From Hyphomicrobiaceae bacterium (lineage in GTDB: Bacteria; Pseudomonadota; Alphaproteobacteria; Rhizobiales; Aestuariivirgaceae), in the NCBI GenBank assembly GCA_900298995.1, contig OMIC01000027.1, forward strand, positions 1 to 55,190: a DNA stretch of 55,190 nt, in the 5' to 3' direction. This document shows, piece by piece, positions 28,674 to 37,571 of this stretch. Numbering within the stretch: the first letter of the stretch is position 1; every line of letters begins with the position of its first letter. The position numbers and the translations under genes are program-made. Below the pieces are notes generated by a model, which searched no databases, was not told the origin of the DNA, and was given only the letters and a program-made list of their open reading frames with translations.

Positions 28674-28691
28674 GTTGAATAGCTATTCAAC
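28674..28691. promoter_or_regulatory. Perfect 18-bp palindrome between lacI and yacG
   Basis: GTTGAATAGCTATTCAAC is identical to its reverse complement, with no loop. That points to a dimeric DNA-binding protein rather than an RNA hairpin. It lies 181 bases upstream of the LacI start and 41 bases beyond the yacG stop, in a 239-base gap that holds no gene. Confidence 0.5.
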
Positions 28692-28732
28692 CAACGATGA
28701 TGAAACATCCGGCGCTGAACGTCGCACCGGCT

Positions 28733-28927
28733 TCAGCTGTCCGGGTCATCGCCGCGGTTGAAGTCCTGCGAGTCCTCACTCACAGGAATTGCATAGTGAC
28801 CCGTCAGCCAGCGGTTGAGGTCCACCTGCGCGCAGCGCGATGAGCAGAAGGGGTGCGCTTTCTGCTGCGAGGGCTTGCCACAGATCGGGCAGGGGCGCTT
28901 CGGCCGGAGCCGTACCGGCTCGCTCAT
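28733..28927 (-). CDS. yacG: DNA gyrase inhibitor YacG
   Basis: A 64-residue zinc-finger protein with the C-x2-C...C-x3-C signature (PCPICGKP and FCSSRCAQVDL), followed by the W-L-x-G-x-Y segment. YacG binds GyrB and blocks its DNA binding. It begins 1 base after the maf stop, completing the infA-maf-yacG order common in alphaproteobacteria. Confidence 0.93.
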   Translation of the reverse strand: MSEPVRLRPKRPCPICGKPSQQKAHPFCSSRCAQVDLNRWLTGHYAIPVSEDSQDFNRGDDPDS

Positions 28928-28928
28928 G

Positions 28929-29552
28929 TCACACGCCGCTGGGGGGCGCGGTCATCCAGCTGTGGAACACAGGGTAGCCCGCCCCTTCGAGAAGTTGCAC
29001 GGTCTCATGGAGCGGCAGACCCATGACACCCGAATAGGATCCCGTGATCAGCCGCACAAAGGCCTCGGCCCGGCCCTGTATCGCATAGCCCCCGGCCTTG
29101 CCGCGCCACTCGCCGCAGGCCATGTAGCTGTCCACGTCCTCGCGCGACAGACGCTTGAAGCGCACCTTGGTTTCGACACAGCGGCTCGAAACGCGGTTGC
29201 CCGGCGAAATCAGGCACAGGCTGGAATAGACATAATGTGACCGCCCGGACAGCAGCGACAGGCAGTCGCGCGCCTCATCCTCAGTCATGGCCTTGGGGAG
29301 AATTCTGCGGCCAAGCCCCACCACCGTATCGGCGGCGAGAATGAACGCGTTGGGCCCCAGCGCCCGCACCAGCGGCATCTCGCGTGCCCGCTCGGCCTTG
29401 GCGCGCGCCAGTCGCACGGACAGCGCGCGCGGCGTTTCGCGTTTCCTCGGAATCTCGTCGACATCGGGCGGATTGAGCAGGTCAGGCGCCAGGCCGACGC
29501 GCTCGAGAAGTTGCAGCCGGCGCGGCGAGGCGCTGGCCAGCACGAGTTTCAC
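28929..29552 (-). CDS. maf: Maf family nucleotide pyrophosphatase
   Basis: The product (207 residues from a GTG at 29552) begins KLVLASASPRRLQLLERVG, the Maf signature. Further motifs are ILAADTVV and the SGVMGLPL segment. Maf proteins hydrolyse non-canonical or modified nucleoside triphosphates such as dTTP/UTP analogues. The frame is open to 29615, but that start would overlap infA by about 40 bases; the GTG gives the family's usual N-terminus. No strong ribosome binding site is visible, so the start is less certain than the identity. Confidence 0.9.
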   Translation of the reverse strand: MKLVLASASPRRLQLLERVGLAPDLLNPPDVDEIPRKRETPRALSVRLARAKAERAREMPLVRALGPNAFILAADTVVGLGRRILPKAMTEDEARDCLSLLSGRSHYVYSSLCLISPGNRVSSRCVETKVRFKRLSREDVDSYMACGEWRGKAGGYAIQGRAEAFVRLITGSYSGVMGLPLHETVQLLEGAGYPVFHSWMTAPPSGV

Positions 29553-29574
29553 GGACGCGGGCGCGCCCGGAATG

Positions 29575-29793
29575 TTACTTGAAGCGATAATTGATGCGGC
29601 CCTTTGTGAGGTCATAGGGCGTCATCTCGACCATCACGCGGTCTCCGGCCAGCACGCGGATGCGGTTCTTGCGCATCTTGCCTGCGGTGTGAGCGATGAT
29701 TTCGTGATTGTTGTCGAGCTTCACGCGGAAAGTCGCGTTGGGCAGAAGTTCAGTCACGGTACCTTCGAATTCGAGCAATTCTTCCTTGGCCAT
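29575..29793 (-). CDS. infA: Translation initiation factor IF-1
   Basis: A 72-residue S1-like OB-fold protein, full length and highly conserved ([11 protein letters not shown]; ending [11 protein letters not shown]). IF-1 occupies the ribosomal A site during initiation. maf follows 22 bases downstream on the same strand. Confidence 0.98.
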   Translation of the reverse strand: MAKEELLEFEGTVTELLPNATFRVKLDNNHEIIAHTAGKMRKNRIRVLAGDRVMVEMTPYDLTKGRINYRFK

Positions 29794-29874
29794 GTGGCTC
29801 CTTGGGTCGGGGGGAGGTACTAGAAAACGCGCCGGAAAATGGACCTGTTCAGCTGCAAAATCAAGCCTGAGTGC

Positions 29875-30822
29875 TCAAATGACACCGCCATCCATGAGAT
29901 AGAGCAGAATGGCGGCGCTGATCGCTGCCAGTGCCGTTCCCAGCGTGATCGCGCCCGAGACGGCCGCCACCGCCTCCTCGTTGCGCTGTGCGAAGACAAA
30001 GGCGTTGGCCCCGGTCGGCATGGCGGCGAAAAGAACCGCGACCTGCGCCCACAGCGGCGGGATCGACACCACATAATGCACCAGCCCGAACACCAGAACC
30101 GGCATCAGCATCATCTTGAGGGCGATGATCGTGAACATGCCGCTCCATGACCCCCGCAGTGAATAGCCCGCGAGTGAAACGCCCAGTGCGAACAGCGCGG
30201 TTGGCACCGAGGCGTCGGCCAGCATGTCGAGCATGGTTCCCGCGACGGGATGCAGCCCCAGCCCGGTCAGACGCCAGATGGTGCCGGCCAGCAGACCCAG
30301 AACGATGGCGTTGGTCGCGAGATTGCGGAACAGGTCCTTCGCCGTGCGCGAAACCGAAAATGATCCGCCGCCCTCGAACAAGGCGCGGTGCAGCATGGCG
30401 GTGAACCACAGGATCGGCGCGTGAATGGACAGGATCATGCCCAGCGGGATCGCCACCTGCTGTCCGAAATGCGACAGCGCCAGCGGTGTGCCGAGCAGTG
30501 CCAGATTGCCGAAGCCCGAGGCCATGGAGGCCGCCGCGCCGCCCGAGACATCAAGCGAGGGCACGAGGCGCGAGGCCAGCGCCGCCGCCACCCAGGTGAT
30601 CGCCAGCCCGCCAAAGAAGGCGATCCACAATTCCCAGGGCGCGCCTTGCTGTGGACCCATGGTCGCCACCGTCTTGAACAGCAGGGCGGGAATGGCGACG
30701 TTGAACACGAAGAGCGTGATGCCGCGGCCAGCCGCAGCGTCGAAGATCCTGGCCCGCGTGAAGCCATAACCCAGCATGATCATGCCGAAGACCGGCAGAA
30801 CAGTGGTGAGGATGGGCTCCAC
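29875..30822 (-). CDS. AEC family transporter
   Basis: A 315-residue membrane protein with about ten hydrophobic segments in the two-bundle pattern of auxin efflux carrier (AEC) proteins. The C-terminal half has the FAMPTGANAFVFA-like motif. Bacterial AEC proteins export or import small carboxylates such as malate or malonate, but the substrate cannot be predicted here. It lies between infA and leuD on the same strand, with 20 bases to the leuD stop. Confidence 0.87.
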   Translation of the reverse strand: MEPILTTVLPVFGMIMLGYGFTRARIFDAAAGRGITLFVFNVAIPALLFKTVATMGPQQGAPWELWIAFFGGLAITWVAAALASRLVPSLDVSGGAAASMASGFGNLALLGTPLALSHFGQQVAIPLGMILSIHAPILWFTAMLHRALFEGGGSFSVSRTAKDLFRNLATNAIVLGLLAGTIWRLTGLGLHPVAGTMLDMLADASVPTALFALGVSLAGYSLRGSWSGMFTIIALKMMLMPVLVFGLVHYVVSIPPLWAQVAVLFAAMPTGANAFVFAQRNEEAVAAVSGAITLGTALAAISAAILLYLMDGGVI

Positions 30823-30842
30823 GACGGGCTAGCGCGCAGGCC

Positions 30843-31448
30843 TCACAGCCAGGGTTGCGCGCTTTTCTGCTTCTTCTCGAAGGCGTCGATGGACGCAGCC
30901 TTCTCGAGCGTCAGGCCGATGTCATCAAGGCCGTTCAGCAGGCAGTGCTTGCGGAATGGGTCGATCTCGAAGGCGATGACGCCGCCGTCAGGTCCGCGGA
31001 TCTCCTGCTTTGGCAGGTCGATGGTGAGGGTCGCGTTGGCGCCGCGCTCGGCGTCGTCCATCAGCTTCCGGAGGTTCTCGGGCGAGACCTTGATCGGCAG
31101 GATGCCGTTCTTGAAGCAGTTGTTGTAGAAGATGTCGGCGAAGCTCGTCGAAATCACGCAGCGGATGCCGAAGTCGAGCAGCGCCCAGGGCGCATGTTCG
31201 CGCGAGGAGCCGCATCCGAAATTGTCGCCCGCTACCAGGATTTCCGCCTTGCGGTAAGAGGGCTTGTTCAGCACGAAGCCGTCGATCTCCTTGCCGTCCT
31301 GCGTGTAGCGCATCTCGAAGAACAGCGACTTGCCAAGCCCGGTGCGCTTGATCGTCTTCAGAAACTGCTTCGGAATGATCATGTCGGTATCGATGTTGAC
31401 GATGTTGAGCGGGGCGGCAACACCGGTGAGCGTCTCGAATTTCTGCAT
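30843..31448 (-). CDS. leuD: 3-isopropylmalate dehydratase small subunit
   Basis: The 201-residue subunit pairs with LeuC to isomerise 2-isopropylmalate to 3-isopropylmalate in leucine synthesis. The swivel-domain motif [17 protein letters not shown] is present. leuC lies about 1.7 kb upstream on the same strand, separated by argC, a metallopeptidase and a small membrane protein. leuB is not in the window. Confidence 0.97.
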   Translation of the reverse strand: MQKFETLTGVAAPLNIVNIDTDMIIPKQFLKTIKRTGLGKSLFFEMRYTQDGKEIDGFVLNKPSYRKAEILVAGDNFGCGSSREHAPWALLDFGIRCVISTSFADIFYNNCFKNGILPIKVSPENLRKLMDDAERGANATLTIDLPKQEIRGPDGGVIAFEIDPFRKHCLLNGLDDIGLTLEKAASIDAFEKKQKSAQPWL

Positions 31449-31460
31449 GGGCGTGTGTCC

Positions 31461-32417
31461 TCAGGCGGCTTCGGGGAGATCGGTGCTGAGGCTTTCCTCG
31501 GCGCCGATCATGATGTTCAGATTTTGCACGGCTGCGCCGGACGCGCCCTTGCCGAGATTGTCGTAGATTGCCATCAGCAGGATCTGGCCGATGGCGTCAT
31601 TGGCGAAGACATGCAGGCGCATGCGGTTGCTGTTGTTGAGCAGCTCGGGGTTGATGCCGGGCGCACGCTCGATTGCCTCGAAGGGCGCCACCGCGATGAA
31701 GGCTTCGCGCTCATAGGTTTCAGCCAGGCAGGCATGAATTGCCGCGCCAGTGACCGGCCTTGCCAACTGCCGGGAGAACAGCGGCACGCAGCCCATCATG
31801 CCCTGCGCATAGTTTCCCACGGCAGGCTGGAACAGCGGCGGCGCCGAAAGCCGCGCATAGGACTGCATCTCGGGCAGATGCTTGTGCGCGAAGGTGAGGC
31901 CATAGGGATGATAGGGCGGCGCGGTTCGCCCCTTCGCCTCATAGTCCTCGATCATCTTCTTGCCGCCGCCCGAATAGCCCGACACGGCGTTGTAGCTCAC
32001 AGGGCAATCCGGCGGCAGGATCCCGCGTTCGATCAGCGGCCGGATCAGGGCGATCAGCCCCTGCGGATAGCAGCCGGGGTTGGCGACGCGCGTGGCGCGG
32101 CCGATCTCGGCGCGCTGCGCAGCGGATATTTCCGGCATGCCATAGGCCCAGCCCGGCGCGGTGCGAAAGGCGGTCGAGGCGTCGAGCACCCGGGTTTTCG
32201 AGCCGGGCGCGATCATCGCGACGGCCTCTTTCGCGGCATCGTCAGGCAGGCAGAGAATGGCGACATCGACAGAATTGAGCATCGCGCGGCGCGCCTCGGG
32301 ATCCTTGCGGTGCGCAGGATCGATCGTGACGAGCGTGAGATCCGACCGGTGTTTCAGCCGGTCACGGATCTGAAGGCCGGTGGTTCCGGCCTCACCATCG
32401 ATGAAGATGCGGGTCAT
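31461..32417 (-). CDS. argC: N-acetyl-gamma-glutamyl-phosphate reductase, short type
   Basis: This 318-residue NADPH-dependent reductase of arginine synthesis has an N-terminal Rossmann segment (FIDGEAGTTGLQI) and catalytic Cys116 in NPGCYPQG. The length and the DGEAGTTG start place it in the shorter ArgC type found in many alphaproteobacteria. It ends 12 bases before leuD and may be cotranscribed with it. Confidence 0.95.
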   Translation of the reverse strand: MTRIFIDGEAGTTGLQIRDRLKHRSDLTLVTIDPAHRKDPEARRAMLNSVDVAILCLPDDAAKEAVAMIAPGSKTRVLDASTAFRTAPGWAYGMPEISAAQRAEIGRATRVANPGCYPQGLIALIRPLIERGILPPDCPVSYNAVSGYSGGGKKMIEDYEAKGRTAPPYHPYGLTFAHKHLPEMQSYARLSAPPLFQPAVGNYAQGMMGCVPLFSRQLARPVTGAAIHACLAETYEREAFIAVAPFEAIERAPGINPELLNNSNRMRLHVFANDAIGQILLMAIYDNLGKGASGAAVQNLNIMIGAEESLSTDLPEAA

Positions 32418-32480
32418 GGGCCGCTCCTATAGGCCCTAGGCCCTGCGGCTGCAACACCAGCCGCCCCGTGCCGCCGGCGC

Positions 32481-32900
32481 TCAGCCCGCCCGGTCCTCGA
32501 TGCCATACATGTCGTCGTCGGAGAGGCCGAAGTGGTGGCCGATCTCATGCACCAGCACATGGGTCACCACGGCCCCGAGGCTGTCCTCATGCTCGGCCCA
32601 GTAGTCGAGAATGGCGCGGCGGTAGAGAAACACCATGTTGGGCAGCCGGCCGGTTTCGGGCGTGGCGCCGTCCTGCGCAAGGCCTACGCCCTGGAACAGG
32701 CCCAGCAGGTCGAAGGGCCCGGCATCCATCTCGCGCAACACATCCTCGGCGGGAAACTCGGTCACCTTGATGACGACATGGCCGCAGAGGGCGCGGAAAT
32801 CCTCCGGCAGGCCTTCGAAGGCCAGTGCCGCAAGGTCTTCGATGTCGGTCAGGGAAGGGGCGGCGAGCCCGGACAGCCGGTGCTCCGCCACGGCAGCCAC
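32481..32900 (-). CDS. Small zincin-like metallopeptidase
   Basis: A 139-residue protein with the zinc motif His118-Glu119-x-x-His122 in VHEIGHHFGLSDDD, and the conserved NMVFLYRRAIL segment before it. This matches the small bacterial metallopeptidase family with an HExxHxxGxxD motif (PF06262-like). The start is a GTG at 32900. No signal peptide is visible, so it is probably cytoplasmic. Substrates are unknown. Confidence 0.85.
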   Translation of the reverse strand: MAAVAEHRLSGLAAPSLTDIEDLAALAFEGLPEDFRALCGHVVIKVTEFPAEDVLREMDAGPFDLLGLFQGVGLAQDGATPETGRLPNMVFLYRRAILDYWAEHEDSLGAVVTHVLVHEIGHHFGLSDDDMYGIEDRAG

Positions 32901-32901
32901 C

Positions 32902-33087
32902 TCAGTCGCAGGCGGCGGTGCAGCTCTCGGGCACTCCGGTCATGGCCTGTACGGTTGCAAAACCCGCCATGCCGCCGGTTGCCAGCGTCAGCAGCACGAG
33001 AGCCATGAAAATGCGGCGCAGAAACTTTGCGTCCGCCTGAACAGATGTACCCACTTCAAACCCCACAGAATGACGGCCAAACCCCAT
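32902..33087 (-). CDS. Small single-pass membrane protein, unknown function
   Basis: The predicted product is 61 residues, with one hydrophobic segment at about residues 26-48 and a short C-terminal tail with two cysteines (PESCTAAC). Its stop lies 1 base before the metallopeptidase start, suggesting coupling. The ATG at 33087 is a guess; the frame is open to 33147. I do not recognise the family. Confidence 0.5.
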   Translation of the reverse strand: MGFGRHSVGFEVGTSVQADAKFLRRIFMALVLLTLATGGMAGFATVQAMTGVPESCTAACD

Positions 33088-33177
33088 GGCCGGAGAATGA
33101 GCATAAAGCCGCGCCGGTGACATAAGCCTTAACGAATGTTTCAGCAACCGTTAACGGCCTGTCCCGCGACGGAACAC

Positions 33178-34587
33178 TCAGCCCGCCTTGCGCACGTCCA
33201 CGAAGCGTCCGGCAAGGGCTGCCGCCGCCGCCATCTCGGGCGACAGCAGATGCGTGCGGCCCTTGTAGCCCTGGCGGCCCTCGAAATTGCGGTTGGATGT
33301 CGAGGCGCAGCGCTGGCCGGGCTTCAGCTGGTCGGGGTTCATGCCGAGGCACATGGAGCAGCCCGGCTCACGCCATTCGAAGCCCGCGGCCTTGAAGATC
33401 CTGTCGAGGCCCTCGGCCTCGGCCTGCTGTTTCACCAGCCCCGAACCCGGCACGATCATCGCATACGCGAGGCGGCTCGAGATCTTCTTGCCGTCGACGA
33501 CCTTCGCGACGTTGCGCAGGTCCTCGATGCGGCCATTGGTGCAGGACCCGATCCACACAACGTCGAGTTCGACATCGGTCATGCGGGTGCCGGGCTTGAG
33601 GCCCATGTATTCCAGAGCCCGCCACTTCGACTGGCGCTTGCCCTCATCGGCGATGTCATCGGGATTGGGCACGACGCCTTCGATGGCGACGACGTCCTCG
33701 GGGCTGGTGCCCCACGAGACGATGGGCGGCAGGTTCGCGGCATCAAGCCTGATCACGCGGTCGAACGCGGCACCCTCATCCGTGACGAGCGTGTCCCAGT
33801 AGCGCCGCGCCGCATCCCAGGCCGCCCCCGACGGCGCCATGGGCTTGCCCTTGAGATAGTCATAGGCCTTGGCGTCGGGCGCGATCATGCCGGCACGCGC
33901 ACCGCCCTCGATGGTCATGTTGCACACCGTCATGCGGCCTTCCATCGAAAGGTCGCGGATCGCCTCACCGGCAAATTCGATCACCGAGCCGGTGCCGCCT
34001 GCCGTGCCGATCTGGCCGATGATGGCGAGGATGATGTCCTTTGCCGTCGAATGGCGCGGCAGCTTGCCATCGACCTGCACCAGCATGTTCTTCGCCTTCT
34101 TCTGGATCAGCGTCTGGGTGGCGAGCACATGTTCCACCTCCGACGTGCCGATACCATGGGCGAGCGCGCCGAAGGCGCCGTGGGTCGAGGTATGGCTGTC
34201 GCCGCAGACGATGGTGGTGCCGGGCAGCGTGAAGCCCTGCTCCGGGCCGACGACGTGCACGATGCCCTGGCGCTTGTCGAGTTCGTTGAAATACCGGATG
34301 CCGAATTCGGCCGCGTTCTTCGCCAGGGTTTCGACCTGGATCCGGCTTTCTTCCTCGGCGATGCCGTGCGAGCGGTCGGTGGTGGGCACGTTGTGGTCGA
34401 CGACGGCCAGCGTGCGCTCCGGGTGGCGGACCTTGCGGCCGGTCATGCGCAGGCCCTCGAAGGCCTGCGGGCTGGTCACCTCATGCACCAGATGGCGGTC
34501 GATGTAGAGCAGACAGGTGCCGTCCTCAGCCTCATGGGCAAGGTGGTCGTCCCAGATCTTGTCATAGAGCGTGCGCGGCTTGGCCAT
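33178..34587 (-). CDS. leuC: 3-isopropylmalate dehydratase large subunit
   Basis: A 469-residue aconitase-family protein. The 4Fe-4S cluster cysteines are in WIGSCTNGR and CSMCLGMN, and the N-terminus is the standard [15 protein letters not shown]. The ATG at 34587 is preferred over one three codons upstream. It is 78 bases downstream of the sugar-operon SDR, a gap with only a weak hairpin, so partial read-through from that operon is possible. Confidence 0.97.
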   Translation of the reverse strand: MAKPRTLYDKIWDDHLAHEAEDGTCLLYIDRHLVHEVTSPQAFEGLRMTGRKVRHPERTLAVVDHNVPTTDRSHGIAEEESRIQVETLAKNAAEFGIRYFNELDKRQGIVHVVGPEQGFTLPGTTIVCGDSHTSTHGAFGALAHGIGTSEVEHVLATQTLIQKKAKNMLVQVDGKLPRHSTAKDIILAIIGQIGTAGGTGSVIEFAGEAIRDLSMEGRMTVCNMTIEGGARAGMIAPDAKAYDYLKGKPMAPSGAAWDAARRYWDTLVTDEGAAFDRVIRLDAANLPPIVSWGTSPEDVVAIEGVVPNPDDIADEGKRQSKWRALEYMGLKPGTRMTDVELDVVWIGSCTNGRIEDLRNVAKVVDGKKISSRLAYAMIVPGSGLVKQQAEAEGLDRIFKAAGFEWREPGCSMCLGMNPDQLKPGQRCASTSNRNFEGRQGYKGRTHLLSPEMAAAAALAGRFVDVRKAG

Positions 34588-34665
34588 CGGGATCATCGCC
34601 TTCGGATGTCATGGATTTTCGGGGCGTATTTAGCGCCTTGGGGCTTGAAGTCAAATGCCGGGGTC

Positions 34666-35436
34666 TCAGCCGGGCGCGAGGCGGAAATCCGCCCCCTCCG
34701 GCAGGGTCTGGCCGCCATCCACCACGATCGTCGTGCCGGTGATGTAGGAGGCATCCTCCGAAGCGAGGAACAGGGCGCAATTGGCGATGTCGCGGGGCGT
34801 GCCGAGACGGCCCAGCGGAACTGCCTGCTCCATCGATCTTATGAACTCCACCGAGCGGTGCAGCTTCATGCCAGACGTCAGGATGTTGCCGGGTTCAATG
34901 CCATTGACGGTGATGCCATAGCCCGAGAACTCGAGCGCCGCCGCCCGGATGAAGCCGTTGATGCCCGCCTTGCTGGCTGAATAATGGCCATGTCCCGGAC
35001 TCGTGACGCGGGGCCCGGTGATCGATGACGTGAAGATCATGCGCCCCGCGCGTTTCGCCTTCATGTGCGGCAGGGCGGCGCGCGCGGCAAGGAACGTGCC
35101 CTTGAGGTTTACGGCCAGAACCTTGTCCCACTCCTCGGGGCTGATGTTCTCGATGAGCGTCCAGGGATAGATGCCGGCATTCTGCACCAGGATGTCGAGG
35201 CCGCCGAAACCGTCAATCGCCGTCGTCACCGCCCGCCCGGCATGATCGGCGCGCGCGATGTCGGTCTCGACGAACAGGCCCTTGAGGCGGGCTGCGGTGG
35301 TACGCCCGGCGTCCACTTCGGTGTCGGCAATCACCACCCGCGCGCCCTCGTCCACGAAGCGCTCGGCGATGGCCTCGCCGATGCCGCGCGCCGCGCCGAT
35401 CACCAGCGCAACCTGCCCCTCGAGTCGTCTGGTCAT
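34666..35436 (-). CDS. SDR family oxidoreductase of the sugar operon
   Basis: A 256-residue short-chain dehydrogenase with GAARGIGEAIA (cofactor loop), NAGIYPW, and the catalytic serine and YSASK region. Its start overlaps the ABC permease stop by 4 bases, so it is the last gene of the PhyH-SelA-ABC operon. It probably oxidises the imported sugar or polyol, or an intermediate. The substrate is not identifiable. Confidence 0.88.
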   Translation of the reverse strand: MTRRLEGQVALVIGAARGIGEAIAERFVDEGARVVIADTEVDAGRTTAARLKGLFVETDIARADHAGRAVTTAIDGFGGLDILVQNAGIYPWTLIENISPEEWDKVLAVNLKGTFLAARAALPHMKAKRAGRMIFTSSITGPRVTSPGHGHYSASKAGINGFIRAAALEFSGYGITVNGIEPGNILTSGMKLHRSVEFIRSMEQAVPLGRLGTPRDIANCALFLASEDASYITGTTIVVDGGQTLPEGADFRLAPG

Positions 35437-36431
35437 GCGAACCTCTGCCGGATCTGCAGTTTGAGAGTGTCGAGAAGTACCGCCGCCAGCACCAGAAGCC
35501 CAAGGATCACCTGGGTGTAGTGGGCGGGCAGTCCCATCAGATTGATGGCGGTATGAATGGAGGAGAGCAGCAGCACGCCGGCATAGACGCCGGGCAGCTT
35601 GCCCACGCCGCCCTTGAGCGACACGCCGCCGATGACCACGGCGGCAAAGGCGTTGAACAACATGCCGGTACCGAGATTCGCGGTTGCGCCGCTGGTGCGG
35701 ATGGCGAGCAGCCAGCCGGCCAGCCCGGCGATGGCGCCAGCCAGAATGAAAGAGATGAACATCAGGCGGTCAACCTTGATGCCGGCCCGGAAGGCCGCGA
35801 CGGCATTGCCGCCGATCAGCGTGATGTGGCGGCCGAAGGGCGTGCGGCCCATGATGAAGGAAAACACCGCGAAGCAGAGGATGGCGATCCAGGCGATGAG
35901 GGGCACATAGAGAAGTTGCTCGATGCCGATGACGCGCAACGAGGGCGAGAGATCCTGCGCTGAACGTCCGCCGGAAATCGCCACCACGAGGCCGCGCACC
36001 CAGATGTAGGATGCGAGCGTCACGATGAAGGCGTTCATCTTCAGCCTGATGGTGAAGAAGCCATTGAGGAAGCCGATGACCGCGCCGACCGCGAGCGCCA
36101 TCAGCAGCGAGACCGGCACCACCAGCCATTCCGGCGTGAGTGTGATGCCCAGTCCGATGCCGCGCGCGCAGAACAGGATGCCGGTGATCATGGCGGCGAG
36201 CGCCGCAGTTGATTCAACCGAAAGATCCATGTGGCCGGCGATGATGACGATGGCCAGTCCGATGGCCATGACGCCCACGAAGGTCGACTGTTCGATGATG
36301 TTGGCGAAGATGCCGATCTGAAAGAAATTCGGCACGAACAGCGAGAAGGCAAGCAAAACCGTCGCCAGCATGAACCAGACGAGGTGGTCGAGAACGAATT
36401 CGGCGATGGCCCGCTGCCGGGGAGATGTCAT
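35433..36431 (-). CDS. Sugar ABC transporter permease
   Basis: A 332-residue integral membrane protein of the ribose/xylose/fructose (RbsC/FrcC) permease type, with about nine or ten hydrophobic segments and the signature near HMDLSVESTAALAAM. The ATG at 36431 is chosen because the next one upstream (36452) abuts a strong hairpin and would leave no room for a ribosome binding site. It serves with the solute-binding protein upstream and the interrupted ATPase. Confidence 0.9.
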   Translation of the reverse strand: MTSPRQRAIAEFVLDHLVWFMLATVLLAFSLFVPNFFQIGIFANIIEQSTFVGVMAIGLAIVIIAGHMDLSVESTAALAAMITGILFCARGIGLGITLTPEWLVVPVSLLMALAVGAVIGFLNGFFTIRLKMNAFIVTLASYIWVRGLVVAISGGRSAQDLSPSLRVIGIEQLLYVPLIAWIAILCFAVFSFIMGRTPFGRHITLIGGNAVAAFRAGIKVDRLMFISFILAGAIAGLAGWLLAIRTSGATANLGTGMLFNAFAAVVIGGVSLKGGVGKLPGVYAGVLLLSSIHTAINLMGLPAHYTQVILGLLVLAAVLLDTLKLQIRQRFA

Positions 36432-36454
36432 GCGCAGTGTCCGGTGGTTCATTG

Positions 36455-36486
36455 GCCGTCATTCCGGCACAGGCCGGAATGACGGC
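36455..36486 (-). repeat. Perfect 14-bp stem-loop between binding protein and permease
   Basis: GCCGTCATTCCGGC pairs perfectly with GCCGGAATGACGGC around a 4-base loop. It sits between the stop of the binding-protein gene and the permease start. Such hairpins often stabilise the upstream binding-protein mRNA and lower permease output. The GTCATTCCGG core also resembles dispersed palindromic repeats of proteobacteria. Confidence 0.8.
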
Positions 36487-36500
36487 TGTCGTCGTGTCGG

Positions 36501-37544
36501 TTACTGGACCGGGGTGATCTTGTCGGCGGGCGCCTTCAGGTTGCCCCAGAAGCGGGCCTCGTCGACATTGTCCTTGGTGATCGCCGCGCCGGGGATCTTG
36601 ATGTTCGGACCCCAGGGCTCGATGGTGAGAACCGAATCAAGTCCGAGCACCTTGTAGGTTCCGGGCTTGATCTCCTGCTTGTTCACCACCTTGTCGGCGA
36701 ACATGGCAAGTGCCGCCGCCTGGGCATAGAGCGGTTGCTCCACTTCCACGTTCAGCCAGCCCTTGCGGATGAGATCGAGGCCGACGGGCGCACCGTTGGA
36801 CGAGATCAGCATCACGTCGCCCGGCTTCTTGCCCTTGGCTTCGAGTGCGGCCACCGCGGCAACGGAGAGATGCGCGGCATGCAGGAAGATCAGGTCGATG
36901 TCGGGGTTTGCCACCAACTGGTCGGAGACGATGGTTCCGGCGTTGGATGCCTCCCACTGCATGGCGGGCAGCGTGATGATCTGGACGTCCGGGAACTCCT
37001 TCATGCGCTCCTCGAAACCCTTCTGGATGTCGAGGGTGTAGGGGTCAGCCGGGTCGCCGAGCACCTGCAGGATCTTGCCCTTCACGCCACCCTTCTTTTC
37101 GGTCAGCAGGCGCTGGATTTCACCCGCCGCCACGTGACCGATCTCGACCGTGCCGGCGACTGAGGTCAGGTCGCTGGGCGTCGAGGTGATCTGGCGGTCG
37201 AAGATCATCACGGGAATGCCCGCCGCGCGTGCCTTCTCGATCGAGGGTGCGAGCGCGTTGAAGTCCACAGCCGCAAGGATGATGGCAGCGGGCTTCTGCA
37301 GGATCGTGTCGTTCATCTGGCTCTGCTGCAGGTCGGTCTTGTTGTCGGCGTTGAGGGTCACCACCTCGTAGCCGACATCACCCATGAACTTGGTGATCGA
37401 GGACACCGACTCGGTCTGGAATTCATCCAGCAGGGTCGGGACCATATAGTAGATCTTGCCCTTTGAGTCCGCGAAGGCGGGGGCAACCGCAGTCATCGCC
37501 GCAATGGCAATCGATGCAGTCAGTAGTCGGCGCAGCCGGTTCAT
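36501..37544 (-). CDS. Sugar ABC transporter substrate-binding protein
   Basis: A 347-residue periplasmic binding protein with a signal peptide (about residues 1-25, ending AFA) and a type I periplasmic-binding fold like RbsB. Segments such as [10 protein letters not shown] and [11 protein letters not shown] show the fold. The ligand is probably a monosaccharide or polyol. It stands between the interrupted ATPase and the permease. Confidence 0.9.
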   Translation of the reverse strand: MNRLRRLLTASIAIAAMTAVAPAFADSKGKIYYMVPTLLDEFQTESVSSITKFMGDVGYEVVTLNADNKTDLQQSQMNDTILQKPAAIILAAVDFNALAPSIEKARAAGIPVMIFDRQITSTPSDLTSVAGTVEIGHVAAGEIQRLLTEKKGGVKGKILQVLGDPADPYTLDIQKGFEERMKEFPDVQIITLPAMQWEASNAGTIVSDQLVANPDIDLIFLHAAHLSVAAVAALEAKGKKPGDVMLISSNGAPVGLDLIRKGWLNVEVEQPLYAQAAALAMFADKVVNKQEIKPGTYKVLGLDSVLTIEPWGPNIKIPGAAITKDNVDEARFWGNLKAPADKITPVQ

Positions 37545-37571
37545 GTTCGTCTCCTCTGTTGCTTGCCTTGG

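Noticed and set aside
28494-28732. tRNA-Phe gene near yacG, as in some alphaproteobacteria
   Set aside because: No tRNA-like cloverleaf or T-arm sequence in the gap; only the 18-bp palindrome stands out.
33136-34980. 614-codon open frame on the plus strand over leuC
   Set aside because: Antisense to leuC, whose catalytic motifs are intact; no recognisable domain in the shadow.
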